Shown: piece by piece, positions 1 to 11,275 of the stretch | Position numbering within the stretch: position 1 is the first letter of the stretch | How the letters are laid out: each line of letters opens with the position of its first letter | Origin: Otis tarda | Taxonomy: Eukaryota; Chordata; Aves; Otidiformes; Otididae | Assembly (NCBI GenBank): GCA_026413225.1 | Contig: CM048553.1 | Location: 146,871,690-146,935,689 of the forward strand | DNA length: 64,000 bases | Reading direction: 5' to 3' | Notes under the pieces: model-generated | The model's input: the letters and a program-made list of their open reading frames with translations, nothing else | Database searches by the model: none | Told to the model about the DNA's origin: nothing | Translations under genes and position numbers: made by a program

Positions 1-1687
1 GAGAAATAATTTTCCTGGCATCTAACTATTTCTGTTGTCCCTACTTCCCTGGCCCTAAGATACTATTTCAACGTACAGGATCTCATTTTTTAATCTGCAA
101 AATAGGGAAAGAAAATAATATTAATTACCTGATGACTTGTGCAATGCCTCTATGTAGAGCAAAAATGGGCATAGGTAATCACTTTTGTGTTCAATTGAGG
201 GAACCTTTTTATTTGGAGGAGGAGGTTGTTTGGATGCCGAAACACAACTTTTACTTTTACTAGTCTTAAAAATATGAAATACTACATCCACTGCATCTAA
301 TACCCTGGTAGAAATTACATGGCTGAAACTAAACAAACACCACATGATAGAATACATTCACACAGACAGTCAAGACAAACATGGTTACCAGATAAAAAAT
401 ATTTTATGAAACATTCAGTCCATCTATGGCCTCTCAAATGTGATTTGTCAAAGGACACCTACAGAATACCTTCAATGGACAAACCTAGTGACAAAAATTC
501 ACCACTCCACTAAATACTAGAAACCAGGAGCTCAACAGAGACGTGGATGCTCTGGCTTATTGCATTCTTCCTGTAGACTATCCCTCTCAGAAACATATGA
601 GCTAAACTTTACCACCTCTTTTTTTTTTCCACTAGGTTAATGTTCTGTCACTTCTGTCCTTGCTAACATCTCTGAGATAAAGAGTGATGCTAAACTACTT
701 CAGAGAAAGGGGTCCGTAAGTAATGAACAAGATTAAAACCAGCAGTGTTCAGCCTACACATAACTGATGTTTAGGCTTTTTCAGTCCTTGCAAAAAAGTG
801 CTGTTAGACAGAGGGTGAAGTTTCAAGAAACTAAGTTTTGAGTGATAATGTTGATTTCAGGTGTTTATTTTATGCTTATTCACACCCCTGTGCTATGCTA
901 TAGCCTGTCATTCCTGTGGTGTGATAGGCCCATAGTCTGTGTGGCTGATATGTCTCAATCAAGGGACTAACAGAGTTTGAAAAATAAACAAAAACTATAT
1001 ACCTAAACATTTTTTACAGTATTTTTGTTTGCTTGCTTGTCGAGCCATATCTGTAGTTTCTGCTGATGGTTCCCAGCATATACAACTGTGCATATTATAC
1101 CAACATAACCACAGTAAGTGGTCTATGTGGCAGGGACTGTGGAGTATCTTAAACTAAGATTGCAATCAAAGGTGTCTTCTGAAACTACAGCATGAAGGGT
1201 AGCTACTTTTTTCAGCTACATCAGCTAGTCTAACAAGTGCCATCTCTCCTTGCTCTCCATGTGTATTAAGTGTCTCTGCCTTGCTACAGCAACGCATATC
1301 AATCTCATCATATTCCTTATTAGTTGTAATAGGCTACTGGAGGGAAATTGTACAATTAAGAATTAAGAAAATCTCAGGAATAGTAATTTAAGCTTATTTA
1401 TAATATTTAAGGAAGAAGTATGAGAATTAATACGATTCTTTCACTCTTTCATTTGCTATTAACTCCACATGTAATAAAAACATAGGAAATTTTAAAAAGA
1501 GAAGGAAAATATGGAAAACTCCCTATCTTAGAGAAGGAACAGGACTAGAATGAAAATTTCTTTGATAAGCTAAGAAAGTTTCCAGAAGATATTAAAAGTT
1601 TAAGTGTTATGCATAAAATTACAGGGAAACAATGTATATAAGGCAGAAAAAAAAATTAAATGGAAATGAGTTTTTCTTATCCCATAC
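1..1687 (-). other. CSMD3 intron, left part (continues off the window)
   Basis: AT-rich intronic sequence downstream of the last visible exon. I searched the minus strand for the next stem exon and the transmembrane exon and found neither. The short open frames (for example 121-357 minus and 319-513 plus) have no recognisable domain or splice context. No mobile element is evident. Confidence 0.7.
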
Positions 1688-1846
1688 CTGATAGCAGCAA
1701 TTCCATATTGCTGTTTGTAAGTGTTGCATTTACTCTTCCTGAAGTTGCATTGAAACTGGTGATTGTCAAAGTCATGGGCTGTTTCTTGCTTTTATAATTG
1801 TAAGATCCTTTCCATATATAATTTTGGGCAAACACATCATCAGGAA
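1688..1846 (-). CDS. CSMD3: CSMD3 exon: membrane-proximal stem
   Basis: A 159-bp phase 1-1 exon of 53 codons. It begins VPDDVFAQNYIWKGSYN and ends NMELLLSG, and has no cysteines. It carries two N-glycosylation sequons (NAT, about residues 38 and 45). This is the start of the conserved non-sushi extracellular stem that precedes the transmembrane helix in the CSMD family. The form here is that of CSMD3. The acceptor is TGTAG/TT and the donor G/GTATGG. The next exon, expected to resume with a YKSQEARL-like sequence, is not found between 1 and 1687, so the transmembrane and cytoplasmic exons lie outside the window. Confidence 0.95.
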
Positions 1847-1950
1847 CTACACAGACATCAAACATGTTTCAATACATTTCGCAATATGTGGTACTTATGA
1901 AGTCAAGAATCCAACAAAATATATGATAAATATTAGCATTTTCTCTACTT

Positions 1951-1990
1951 TACCCTCTCTATTTTTAAGTCTACCCTCTCTATTTTTAAG
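1951..1990. repeat. 21-bp tandem duplication
   Basis: TACCCTCTCTATTTTTAAG occurs twice, at 1951-1969 and 1972-1990, followed by AT-rich GATTATAA words. It lies about 100 bp upstream of the stem-exon acceptor on the minus strand. Confidence 0.85.
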
Positions 1991-3301
1991 ATTATAAGAT
2001 TATAATCTTCACATATAAAGCATAGAAACCTGATGTGAATATTTATGAAAGAAATGCATTTGTACTGAAGAACACAACCAGAACTATACTTTCATTTGCT
2101 TATTTCCTCAAATATGGACATGTCCTAAAACTAAACAAACTTCAGAAGATCTAATTTAACAGCTGTAACCAAAAGATCAGATTTGTCTCACTGCAGAATC
2201 TTTTCTATGTCAGCACAGACAGGGACATACAGCTAGGATTAATTTTTGCATAAATTAATAGCAATTTAGATTTCAAAATTTTTATAAGCATATTTAAATT
2301 ACATTAAAATTTTTTAAGCATTTTCTTTATTACCTAGTATTTTTTTCAAATTAAAAAATTATATAAGAAGTTTTGTCTTGTCTTCAGATGCTTAAAAACA
2401 TTATACAGTTTCACCAGGAGAAAAAAAAAATCCCCTAATTTAAAATTAAAAAGAAATCATAGACTTCAGGGACAATACCCTTTACATTTAATATTTATCA
2501 TTATCAAACAGTAAAATGATTAATTTAAGTAATGCTATTTCAGCAACAGTATGTTTGTTTTTTGGTTTTTTTTTTTTTTAAAAAGTTACCTATCCAGTAA
2601 AAACAGATACATGTAAATCTTTACAATCTTAACATAAGTTAACATTTAAACAATTACATTGAAGGTAACTTAGGATGGGTTTGCTACACTTTCCAAAGGA
2701 AATGTATCAACTTAGCCCTATAACAAATAATTACTGTTTAAAATCAGCACTTTCATATTTTTTGGAGTCACTCACATTGAACTTAAAGCTCTAGGTTCCT
2801 GTGTGCATTGGCATCTCATGTCAGATAAACACAGAATAATACTTGCCCCTTTCTTTCTCAGGATATCTCAGAATTCAAGACTGGGGCATAATGGAACATC
2901 CAACAGTCTTCCTTCATCGTTTATTTTACGGCTCACAGAGAAGACTGTCTTCCCCAACAAGGGTAAAAGAGTTTTCCTTGTTTTTTATTTGTGTATGCAT
3001 GTATATCTCTCTCTCCATATATTCTTTGTCAAGTAAATACATAAAAACAAAACACCTAGATACTGGGCCTTTAAACTGCAAGCAAGGAAACTGCACGGTG
3101 CAAACAGTCTGATGCTGTTAATTTGTGATCTGCCTAAAATTTATTTACCTCCTCTCAGAAAAACTGATCTTTATGTACTTTACTTTTGATTAATTGGGAT
3201 AGTATAAAAAGGTTCTAAATGAAAAAAAAAAAAAAACAACTGATAATATGACTACCAGGACACCATTGACAAACGCAGTTTTGAAGTTGTGTACAACCCG
3301 T

Positions 3302-3370
3302 TAAAAAAAAACCAAAACAAAAACAAACAACCAAACAAACAAAAAAAAAGCATCCCCCTACCCCCCCCAA
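3302..3370. repeat. A/C-rich low-complexity tract
   Basis: Runs of A with interspersed C (AAACAAACAACCAAAC) followed by an A9 and a C8-9 run. Simple-sequence DNA in the intron. Confidence 0.8.
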
Positions 3371-3429
3371 TTCCTCATGCTAAGGAATTACTTTTAAATC
3401 TTTATCCATTATTGGTAGGCATTTAATAG

Positions 3430-3456
3430 GGTTATAGTCAAAGGTTATAGTCAAAG
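3430..3456. repeat. 13-bp tandem duplication
   Basis: GGTTATAGTCAAA repeated twice without a spacer. It is intronic, with no obvious function. Confidence 0.85.
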
Positions 3457-4057
3457 ACTAATTTTAGTTAAGAAGACTTCTCTCTTCAAAAAGTCTCTTC
3501 AGAGGACAGAGAAAGGTTTATCTTGGATCCAGCTAGGACACCCAAAGTTAGTCTTCTTTAGCAAGTCAGTTAAAACTGGAGTTGACTTTAGTCAGAGTTA
3601 GAGAGACTACCTTCTCTAGGCTAAAATTAGCTTTTTGGAACGCTAATCCTGAAGTATTTAGATAAAGCAATTTAAATTAATTATATATAAAGAAGTGTAA
3701 GACTGAAAAAAATGTGAAACAACATGTCTTTAAATTACTTCTAGATGAGTAATATAGTTTCTAAATGGGTAAATTGTACAACATCTTACAAAGAACACAG
3801 TTATTTCAGTGAAACCAATAAAACTCTCATCACATAACAGTTAGAAATTGTATATGAATATAAATAACACCATACAGTCTAGACAAACTTAAATATTGGG
3901 GAATAATTTAATTAATGATGGGTTTGTTCTGTTAATGTAATGCCTAATCTAATACCTTTTATTCATTCTAAACCATTCAGTGTAGTTTCACTAAATCAAT
4001 TCTCATTGTCTTTTCTACAGAAATTGTTTAAAACTATATATATCTCAAAGTACTTAC

Positions 4058-4123
4058 CACTTAGTTTAGGACTTGGTGTTCCCAAAGCTGGTCTGGGGTC
4101 CTTCACTAATATTTTGGAACCAG
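4058..4123 (-). CDS. CSMD3: CSMD3 exon: 66-bp linker between sushi array and stem
   Basis: A phase 1-1 micro-exon of 22 codons reading AGSKILVKDPRPALGTPSPKLS, preceded by AACAG and followed by donor G/GTAAGT. It has no cysteines and is rich in Pro, Ser and Lys, as expected for a flexible spacer between the last sushi domain and the membrane-proximal stem. The sequence matches the CSMD3 linker as I remember it; CSMD1 has an unrelated sequence here. Being symmetric, it could be an in-frame cassette exon, but nothing in this window shows whether it is skipped. Confidence 0.93.
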
Positions 4124-5938
4124 CTGTTAGAAAGAATGACAAAATGACAAATCAGTAGCAAATATGTTACTCAAAAACTAGGAAGATAATTTCCATAATT
4201 TAATTTAATTTAATTGTTATAAAGGATATAAGATGATGTTTCAAACTCAAATATGAATGAGATTTCAGGCAGTATCAGGCCTTAGTATCACAGGAGTACA
4301 TGCCCACTGATTTCTTCCATTGCCACATTTTCTCCTAAGTCAGTCACCTGGATGCTACCAACTCATTTGCAATACCCAAACAGTGTAGACTTTCACTTCA
4401 GAATCCACATTTCAGAATTCACAGCCCTGGACTATGCACATAATATGTATGTGAGATCTCTTCTAATATGTCCTCTGAGGCAAGTTATGTCATTTACATC
4501 AGGATTCACACAAAATAGCACTGTGAATAGTGCTTTGACTAGAAGTAATGTAACACCAAACAGTGAAGAGATACATAACAAGGACATTTTAAATCATGTT
4601 CCTCCCTTAATTATCTTCAACATTACTGAATGAGGCATCTTGTGTTCAAGACAAAAACCCAAAGATGTATGCCTAAACATGGTGGAGATCAGAGGACAAG
4701 GTCACTGTTTCTTCAAAGAACAACAGAATGAAAGAAACGAATGAGGCTGTCCACAGTATCTCCAACTGCTCAGGTGATTTGAGCACTGGAAGTTGGAGAA
4801 TCTCATTTCTTCTCTACTTAGAGAAGTAACTCTCCTACCACTGAAGATGATGAACTAGATGCAGTGGGATAGTGTAATTTCCTGTAGCTGAAGTTATTTT
4901 GTTTGCAGAAGCTAATTTGGATTCACTGGGCTATAAAGAAGACACATAATTCTGTCTCTTAATGTAGAATACTCTCATGCAGCACTATGCTCCATTCCTT
5001 GCGCTAATGGGTTTTTCAATATTTTGTATTTTGGATCTTGGCTTTGAACCCAGTCTTTTCTCTGATCGATACTCTAAAAATAATAGACAAGAAAAGTAAC
5101 TTCCTTCTCCCTGAGCGAAGTATTTTTCTGCATAAAAATGAGCCTTTAGCAAGAAGCACTGAGAATATTTTTCTTGAGAATAACTTCTGGCTTATTACAG
5201 AAGGCTTGCTCTTGGTATATAGATTAAAACTGGCAAGAAATAAGCACAAGGGTTGGAATTCAACCTAAAGTTCTCATGGCCTGTTACTACTGATTGGTTA
5301 ATCTCTATTTCCTCTCTGGTTTAAAAGAAACCTACTGAACTTCACTGAACATGGTTGACCTGAAGGGAGTGCTTCAAGAGCATATGCTTTTTGACTACAT
5401 CAAGTTAGAAATATCTGGATCATACTTTCCAAAGGGCTTTACTGTAAAAAGCTACTGAGTCAATCAGCTTTGTCCAGGTGGATACACTTCTAGTCAAGTT
5501 CAGAACTGAAATTTTAAATACAAAATAAAATTTAAATACAAATTTTAAATACAAATAGAAAATTAAAACATGTTATCTATGCAGTTTAAGTTTCTAGGTC
5601 CAGATATTTGCTGAATAGGACATTCAAGATTACAGTTTTGTATTTAAAAGATAAAATTCTGGTTTAATTCCCCTACAGATCCTCTTAGAAATATCAGTTC
5701 CAAATGTTTTATTCCTTTTCATCCATTTCCAAGTTATTTTTGTGAAGTTCATAATCACAGGTGAACAAACAGAGGTGATAATCTTCTCCCTTCCATAGGA
5801 GAGAGATGTTTCACCCCTTTGTAACAGATAAAATTTAAAATATTTAAGTAATATTTCACTTTATCTAATTAGAGTTAATATGTTGCAATATTTTGCTCAT
5901 TTTTAGCTTTGTCCACTGCTAAAAAGCAAGAAGCAAAA

Positions 5939-7383
5939 CCCTTAGTGAAGTTGTGTTGGCTGTCACCTATCACCTCCTTATGTTCCATGTGCCTTAGCAT
6001 GGTTTCCAAGAGAATCTGCTCCATGACTTTGCCAGGCACAGAGGTGAGGCTGACCAGCCTGTAGTTCCTGGGTCTTCCTTGTTCCCCTTTTTAAAAATGA
6101 GGGTTATGTTACCCCTCTTCCAGTCATAGAGAACTTCACCAGACTGCCACGACTTCTCAAATACGATGGCCAGTGGCGTGGCAACTTCATCTGCTGGTTC
6201 CCTCAGGACCTCCAGATGCATCTCATCAGGTCCCACGGACTTGTGCACCTTCAGGTTCCTTAGATGTTCCTGAACCTGCTCTTCCAGTACAGTGGGCAGT
6301 TCTTCATTCTCCCAGACCCTGCTCGTGCCTTCTGCAACTTGGGTGGTGTGACTAGAGTCCTTATCGGTGAAGACCGAGGCAAAAAATTCATTAAGCACCT
6401 CAGCCTTCTCCATGTCTTGGGTAACCAAGTCACTTGTTTCCTTCCAGAGAAGGCCAACATTCTCCCTGGACCTCCTTTTGTCCCTGACATACCTGTAAAA
6501 GCTTTTCTTGTTTCCCTTGATGTCCCTGGCCAGATTCAATTGTGTCAGGGCTTTAGCCTGCCTCACCTGATCCCTGGCCACTCGTATGACTACGACCTCT
6601 CTGTAAGTTTCCCAGGTTACCGTTCTTGCTTCCACCCTTTGTAGGCTTCCTTATTTTTTTTCAGTTGGTTCAGGAGCTCTTTGTTCATCCATGCAGGCAA
6701 CCTGGCTTTTTTACCTGACTTGTTCTTTTTGAAATGCATCACTCCTGAGCTTGGAAGAGGTGATCCCTGAATATCAACCAACTTTCCTGGGCCCCTCTTC
6801 CCCCCAGGGCTGCCTCCCATGGCACTTCACCCATCAGATCCCTGAAAAGGCCAAAATCTGCCCTCCTGAAGACCAGGGCAGAGAGCTTGCTGCACTCCCT
6901 CCTCACTGCCCTAGGGATCTTGAACTCCACCATCTCATGGTCACTGCAGCCAAGGCTACCCTAGAGTACCACGTCCCACACCAGCTCCTCCCTGTTGGTC
7001 AGAACAAGGTCCAGCATGGCACCCCTCCTTGTTGGCTCCTCTATCAGTTGCAGGAGGAAGTCATCATCCAGGCATTCCAGGAACCTCCTGGATTGCCTGT
7101 GCCCTGCCTTGTTGTCCCTCCAACAGATACTGGAGTGGTTGAAGTCCCCCATGATGACCAGGGCTTGTGATCGCGAGGCTGCTCCTATCTGCCTGCACAG
7201 GGCCTTGTCTGCTCTGTCCTGGTTAGGTGGCCTATAGCAAACCTGCACTGTAATGTCCCCCGTTCCTGCCCCCCCTCTAATCCTAACCCTCTGTCAGCTC
7301 CTCCTCCATCCCCAGGCAGAGCTCCATGCACTCCAGCTGGTTGCTGACAGAGAACGACAACCCCTCCTTGTCTCCCCTGTCTG
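5939..7383 (-). mobile_element. CR1 LINE fragment: reverse transcriptase N-part, linker and endonuclease part
   Basis: Minus-strand CR1 ORF2 remnant. Reading right to left it gives endonuclease C-part ([15 protein letters not shown]..., [14 protein letters not shown]), the linker, then reverse transcriptase blocks ([41 protein letters not shown]). The left edge stops inside the RT at the GDSQH-like region, so the 3' half is missing. The right edge stops within the endonuclease where another CR1 tail begins at 7384. Frames shift several times. It appears to be a dead copy. Confidence 0.9.
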
Positions 7384-8047
7384 TCATAGAATCATAGAAT
7401 CATAGAATGGTTAGGGTTGGAAGGGACCTTCAAAGGTCACCTAGTCCAACCCCCCTGCAAGGAGCAGGGACATTCCCAACTAGATCAGGTTGCTCAGAGC
7501 CTCATCCAGCCTGGCCTTGAACGTCTCCAGGGATGAGGCATCCACCACCTTTCTGGGCAAACTGTTCCAGTGTTCTATAACTCGCATTGTAAAAAATTTT
7601 TTCCTAATTTCCAATCTAAATCTACCCCCCTCTATTTTAAAACCATTACCCCTTGTCCTATTGCAACAGGCCCTACTAAACAGCCTTTCCCCATCTTTCT
7701 TGTAGGTCCCCTTGAGGTACTGGAAGACAGCTATCAGGTCTCCCCGGAGCCTCCTCTTCTCCAGGCCGAACAGCCCCAACTCTGTCAGCCTGTCCTCATA
7801 AGAGAGGTACTCCAGCTCTTTTATCATCTTCGTGGCCCTCCTCTGCAACTTCTCCAACTGGTCCATGTCCTTCTTGTGTTGGGGGTTCCAGAACTGGACA
7901 CAGTACTCCAGGTGGGGTCTCACCAGGGCAGAGTAGAGGGGGAGAATCACCTCCCTCGACCTGCTGGCCACGCTCCTCTTGATGCAGCCCAGGATGCAGT
8001 TGGCCTTCTGGGCCCTAAGGGCGCATTGCCTGCTCATGTTAAGCTTC
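7384..8047 (-). mobile_element. CR1 LINE 3' fragment inserted next to an older CR1
   Basis: The left end has the CR1 3' tail as a reverse complement (repeated ATAGAATC units, then ATGGTTAGGGTTGGAAGGG). It continues into an open minus frame (7480-8037) for the C-terminal RT region ([39 protein letters not shown]). At about 8047 it jumps directly to endonuclease sequence. Either the copy has an internal deletion or it abuts a separate CR1 piece. It interrupts the copy at 5939-7383. Confidence 0.9.
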
Positions 8048-9208
8048 TCATCCGACCTTGTTCATGAGCACAAGGTCAAGCATGGCACCCCTCCTTGTCG
8101 GCTCCTCTATCGCCTGCAGGAGGAAGTTGTCATCCACGCATTCCAGGAACCTCCTGGAATGCCTGTGCCCTGCCGTGTTGTCTCTCCAACAGATGTCAGG
8201 GTGGTTGAAGTCCCCCATGAGGACCAGGGCCTGTGACCGTGAGGCTGCTCCTATCTGCCTATAGAGCGCTTCGTCTGCTCTGTCTTCCTGGCCAGGCGGC
8301 CTGTAACAGACCACCACCGTAACGTCCCCTGTCTGTCCCCATCCTCTAATCTTGACCCATAAGCTCTCTGTCAGCTCCTCCTCCATCCCCAGGCGGAGCT
8401 CCACACACTCCAGCCGGTTGCTGACATAGAGAGCGACACCCCCTCCTCGTCTCCCCTTCCGGTCCTTTCTAAAGAGCCTATACCCCTCCATGTTGACGCT
8501 CCAGTCATATGTGTCATCCCACCACGTCTCCGTGATGCCAATGAGGTCGTAGCCCTGCTCGTGTGCACGCATCTCCGGCTCTTCCTGTTTATTCCCCATG
8601 CTGCATGCATTGGTATAGAGACACTTCAGCTGGGCCCCTGCCAAAGCCGACTTGCTGGCTGGAGCGACAGGGGTGCTATTGGATCGCAGTTTAGGTTCAT
8701 TTGCACTTATCTGTGATCCTTCCTCAGCTTCTGGACCCTCGGTGCTGGCACTGGTGCCATGCTGACAGCAGTGGGCTGAACTGTGCTTCCCCTCCCCCAG
8801 CAACACTAGTTTAAAGCCCTCCAGACGAGCCTGGCAAGTCTTTGTCCAAACACACTCTTCCCCCTCTTGGTTAGGTGCACGCCATCCGCCCCTAGCAGCC
8901 CGGGCTTCTCAAAGCACGCCCTGTGATCTAGATACACAAAGCCCTGGCTGTAGCACCACTTCCTGAGCCACGAGTTAACCTGCTAGATATGTCTGGCCCT
9001 TTCAGGTCCCTGCCCTTCGACCAGGAGGATTGATGAGAATACCACCTGTGCCCCAGAGCCTTTGACTGTTGAACCCAGAGCCCTGAAATCCCTTTTGATG
9101 TTTCTCAGGGTGCTGCCAGCTGTGTTGCTGGCCCCCACATGAAACACCAGTAGTGGATAATAGTCTGTGGGCCGTATGAGGCTAGGTAGTCTCTCAGTGA
9201 CATAAAAA
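8048..9208 (-). mobile_element. CR1 LINE 5' portion: ORF1 esterase-like C-terminus and ORF2 endonuclease
   Basis: From right to left the minus strand reads an esterase-like ORF1 segment (RPTDYYPLLVFHVGASNTAGS..., an in-frame TAG near 8984, then GADGVHLTKRGKSVFG with the DxxH block at about 8875-8886). A spacer follows, then the ORF2 endonuclease N-part ([70 protein letters not shown]). The esterase assignment rests on known CR1-type ORF1 architecture plus the GxNxxA-like and DGVH blocks. Most genomic CR1 copies are 5'-truncated, so this segment is uncommon. Confidence 0.8.
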
Positions 9209-9235
9209 CTATGGAACGCTTCACAAATTTGCGTG

Positions 9236-9515
9236 TCCTTCCTAAAAAGCCTATATCACTCCATTCCAATGCTGTCATCCCACCATGTCCCCATGATGCC
9301 AACAAGATCGTAGCCCTGCAAGTGTGCACACATGTCTAACTCTTCCTGTTTGTTGACCATGCTACGCGCGTTGGCAGAGAGGCACTTAAGCTGGGCCCCC
9401 AATGAAGTTGACTTGCTGGCTGGAGCAATAGGAATTCCTCTGGGCTGCATTTTAGGTTCTCTTGTACTTACCTGCGATCCTTCCCCAGCTTCTGGACACT
9501 CTGTGCTTGGTGTGT
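9236..9515 (-). mobile_element. CR1 LINE fragment: endonuclease N-terminus
   Basis: Minus-strand homologue of the 8480-8700 region (PEAGEGSQVSTREPK, LGAQLKCLSANARSMVNKQEELD, GIMGTWWDDS). Because it repeats sequence already present in the neighbouring piece, it is a separate copy or a duplicated segment. Both ends are truncated within coding sequence. The open frame on its 5' side continues into unexplained sequence up to about 9888. Confidence 0.8.
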
Positions 9516-9654
9516 GACAAGTTAGATACACTAGTAGTTGCCACTTAATACTTTCTAAAAAAATTCTCAACTGTCCCTTAATATCAGATAGAACAGATAA
9601 TACTACTTGTTTCAATATCATCAGCAGAAAATTCTTGGACCAAAATACAACTCA

Positions 9655-9888
9655 TTAATCACATTTGGTCTGCCATAACACTTCTTGAGTATTGAACAAG
9701 TCATAAGCTTCCTGGCAGATTGTTTTTGTAAGACATTCCCAAAGCTCTGCCCTGTTTTCCTCCACCACCTGTCTGGCATCTAATGCCAGGACACCTGTTT
9801 TTTTTAATAATACAAAATATTCATTTCCTATTTCCATTCCAAGTAGCAGTGTTTGGCTATATGGCCTTTGAATGACTCTGTAAGAGCC
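9655..9888 (-). pseudogene. Unidentified coding-like open stretch (possible exon or pseudogene relic)
   Basis: The minus strand reads open from a possible acceptor (TTTTCCCCAG/GGC) at 9888 to two consecutive stops (TAA TGA) at about 9652-9657. The deduced peptide (GSYRVIQRPYSQTLLLG... LDARQVVEENRAELWECL... FNTQEVLWQTKCD) has a balanced, protein-like composition. I do not recognise a family. In-frame openness resumes beyond the stops toward the CR1 endonuclease piece. It does not fit CSMD3: spliced after the sushi exon ending at 11702 it would meet an early stop. Chance openness remains possible. Confidence 0.35.
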
Positions 9889-10251
9889 CTGGGGAAAATC
9901 ACATCTGAAACATTAGGTATCAGTAATCAGAAAGATGCTTTAATTATTCAAGAAATAGAATCCCAAACTGTTGCTATACTTGAGGATGTTTCTTATCTCA
10001 CATGAAAAACACCATTCTCATCATGATTTTGCCATGAGGTTTTTCATGCCCTGCCATGAAAAATAAGTAATAAAAATTTGAAACAAAATAAAATGTTGGA
10101 AAATAGATACAAAGTAGATACATTTTGTCTGCAAGTAGTATACTGTTGCTTACATACAAATATAACATAATATTAAACCCTATGGATTACTTCCATGCAG
10201 TGATTCAGACATCTACTTGGACTTCAGGCATCCTTCTCCAATATTAGAACA

Positions 10252-10323
10252 GAACCACAGAATAATGGAATAGTTTATCTTGGAAAAGACCTTTAAGACC
10301 ACAGAGTCCTGCTGTTACCCTAG
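10252..10323 (-). mobile_element. CR1 LINE 3' tail remnant
   Basis: A short reverse-complement CR1 3' end (CACAGAATAATGGAATAG, then TTGGAAAAGACCTTTAAGA) directly left of another CR1 tail. It belongs to a different subfamily from the one at 10324 (AAAAGACC rather than GAAGGGACC), so two insertions are stacked here. Confidence 0.7.
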
Positions 10324-11275
10324 CATAGAATCATAGAAACAGAGAATGGCTAGGGTTGGAAGGGACCTTCAAAGGTCACCTAGTCCAACCCCCCTGCAAG
10401 AAGCAGAGACATCTTCCACTAAGTCAGGTTGCTCAGAGCCTCATACAATCTGGCCTTGAACGTTTCCAGGGATGAAGCATCCACCACCTCTCTGGGCAAC
10501 CTGTTCCAGTGTTCTACCACAATTTTTTCATTGTAAAAATTTCTTCCTAATATCTAATGTAAATCTATCTCCTTCTATTTGAAATCATTACCATGGACCA
10601 GGTCCATGTCCTTCTTATGTTGGGGGCTCCGAAGTTGGATGCAGTACTCCAGGTGGGGTCTCACCAGAGCAGAGTAGAGGGGCAGAATCACCTCCCTCAA
10701 CCTGCTGGCCATGCTCCTTTTAATGCAGCTCAGGATGCGGTTGGCCTTCTGGGCCGCAGAGCGCATTGCCTGCTCATGCTGAGCTTCTCATCTACCAGCA
10801 CTCCCAAGTCTTTCTCCTCAGGGCTGCTCTCTATCCATTCTCCGCCCAGCCTGTATCTGTGCCTGGGATTGCCATGATCCACATGCAGGACCTTGCACTT
10901 GGCCTTATTGAACTTCATGAGGTTTGCACAGGCCCACCTCTCCAGCCTGTCAAGGTCTCTCTGGATGGCATCCCTCCCCTCCCGTGTGTCGACGGCACCA
11001 CATAGCTCAGGGGTCTGTGTTGGGCCCGGCCCTGTTTAACATCTTTGTCAGTGACGTGGACAGTGGGATGTGCCTTTTTAGCCTTCCCCCTGATTCTTTC
11101 CCATAAACATTCAACCTTGTAATCAATATCATCAAGCTCTGGACAGTCAAAACACTCCCTGACATACAGGGCTACCCCACCACCACTCCTTCCTTGCCTA
11201 TCCCTTCTGAAGAGTTTATCGCCATCCATTGCAGCACTGCAGTTGTGCAAGACATCTCACCATTTTTCTGTGATT
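10324..11275 (-). mobile_element. Rearranged CR1 LINE with an internal inverted RT segment
   Basis: 10324-11003 is minus-strand CR1 3' tail and RT C-terminus ([42 protein letters not shown]). 11004-11070 reads RT on the plus strand ([19 protein letters not shown]). 11075-11275 returns to minus with an endonuclease piece (DGDKLFRRDRQGRSGGGVALYV) whose following residues differ from the other copies. The RT core between these pieces is deleted. It is non-functional. Confidence 0.8.

Larger units (their letters stand above)
1847..4057 (-). other. CSMD3 intron between stem and linker exons
   Basis: 2.2 kb of AT-rich sequence without a recognisable gene. It contains a 21-bp tandem duplication at 1951-1990, homopolymer T/A runs near 2560-2580 and 3220, an A/C-rich low-complexity tract at 3302-3370, and a 13-bp tandem duplication at 3430-3456. 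The overlapping plus-strand open frames at 2803-3112 have no identifiable domain. Confidence 0.8.

Noticed and set aside
1-1687. Search for the CSMD3 transmembrane and cytoplasmic exons
   Set aside because: No reverse-complement sequence encoding a YKSQEARL-like continuation, a transmembrane helix or the conserved tail is present, so these exons lie outside the window.
2803-3112. Overlapping plus-strand frames with an acceptor-like and donor-like pair near 2862 and 2963
   Set aside because: No domain, low-complexity hydrophobic ends, and nothing to join to. Probably chance.
6751-7170. Long plus-strand open frames opposite CR1 sequence (also 7570-8067, 46868-47284, 48509-48937, 57299-58377 minus)
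   Set aside because: They are antisense shadows of CR1 ORF2. The other strand reads recognisable endonuclease/RT motifs.
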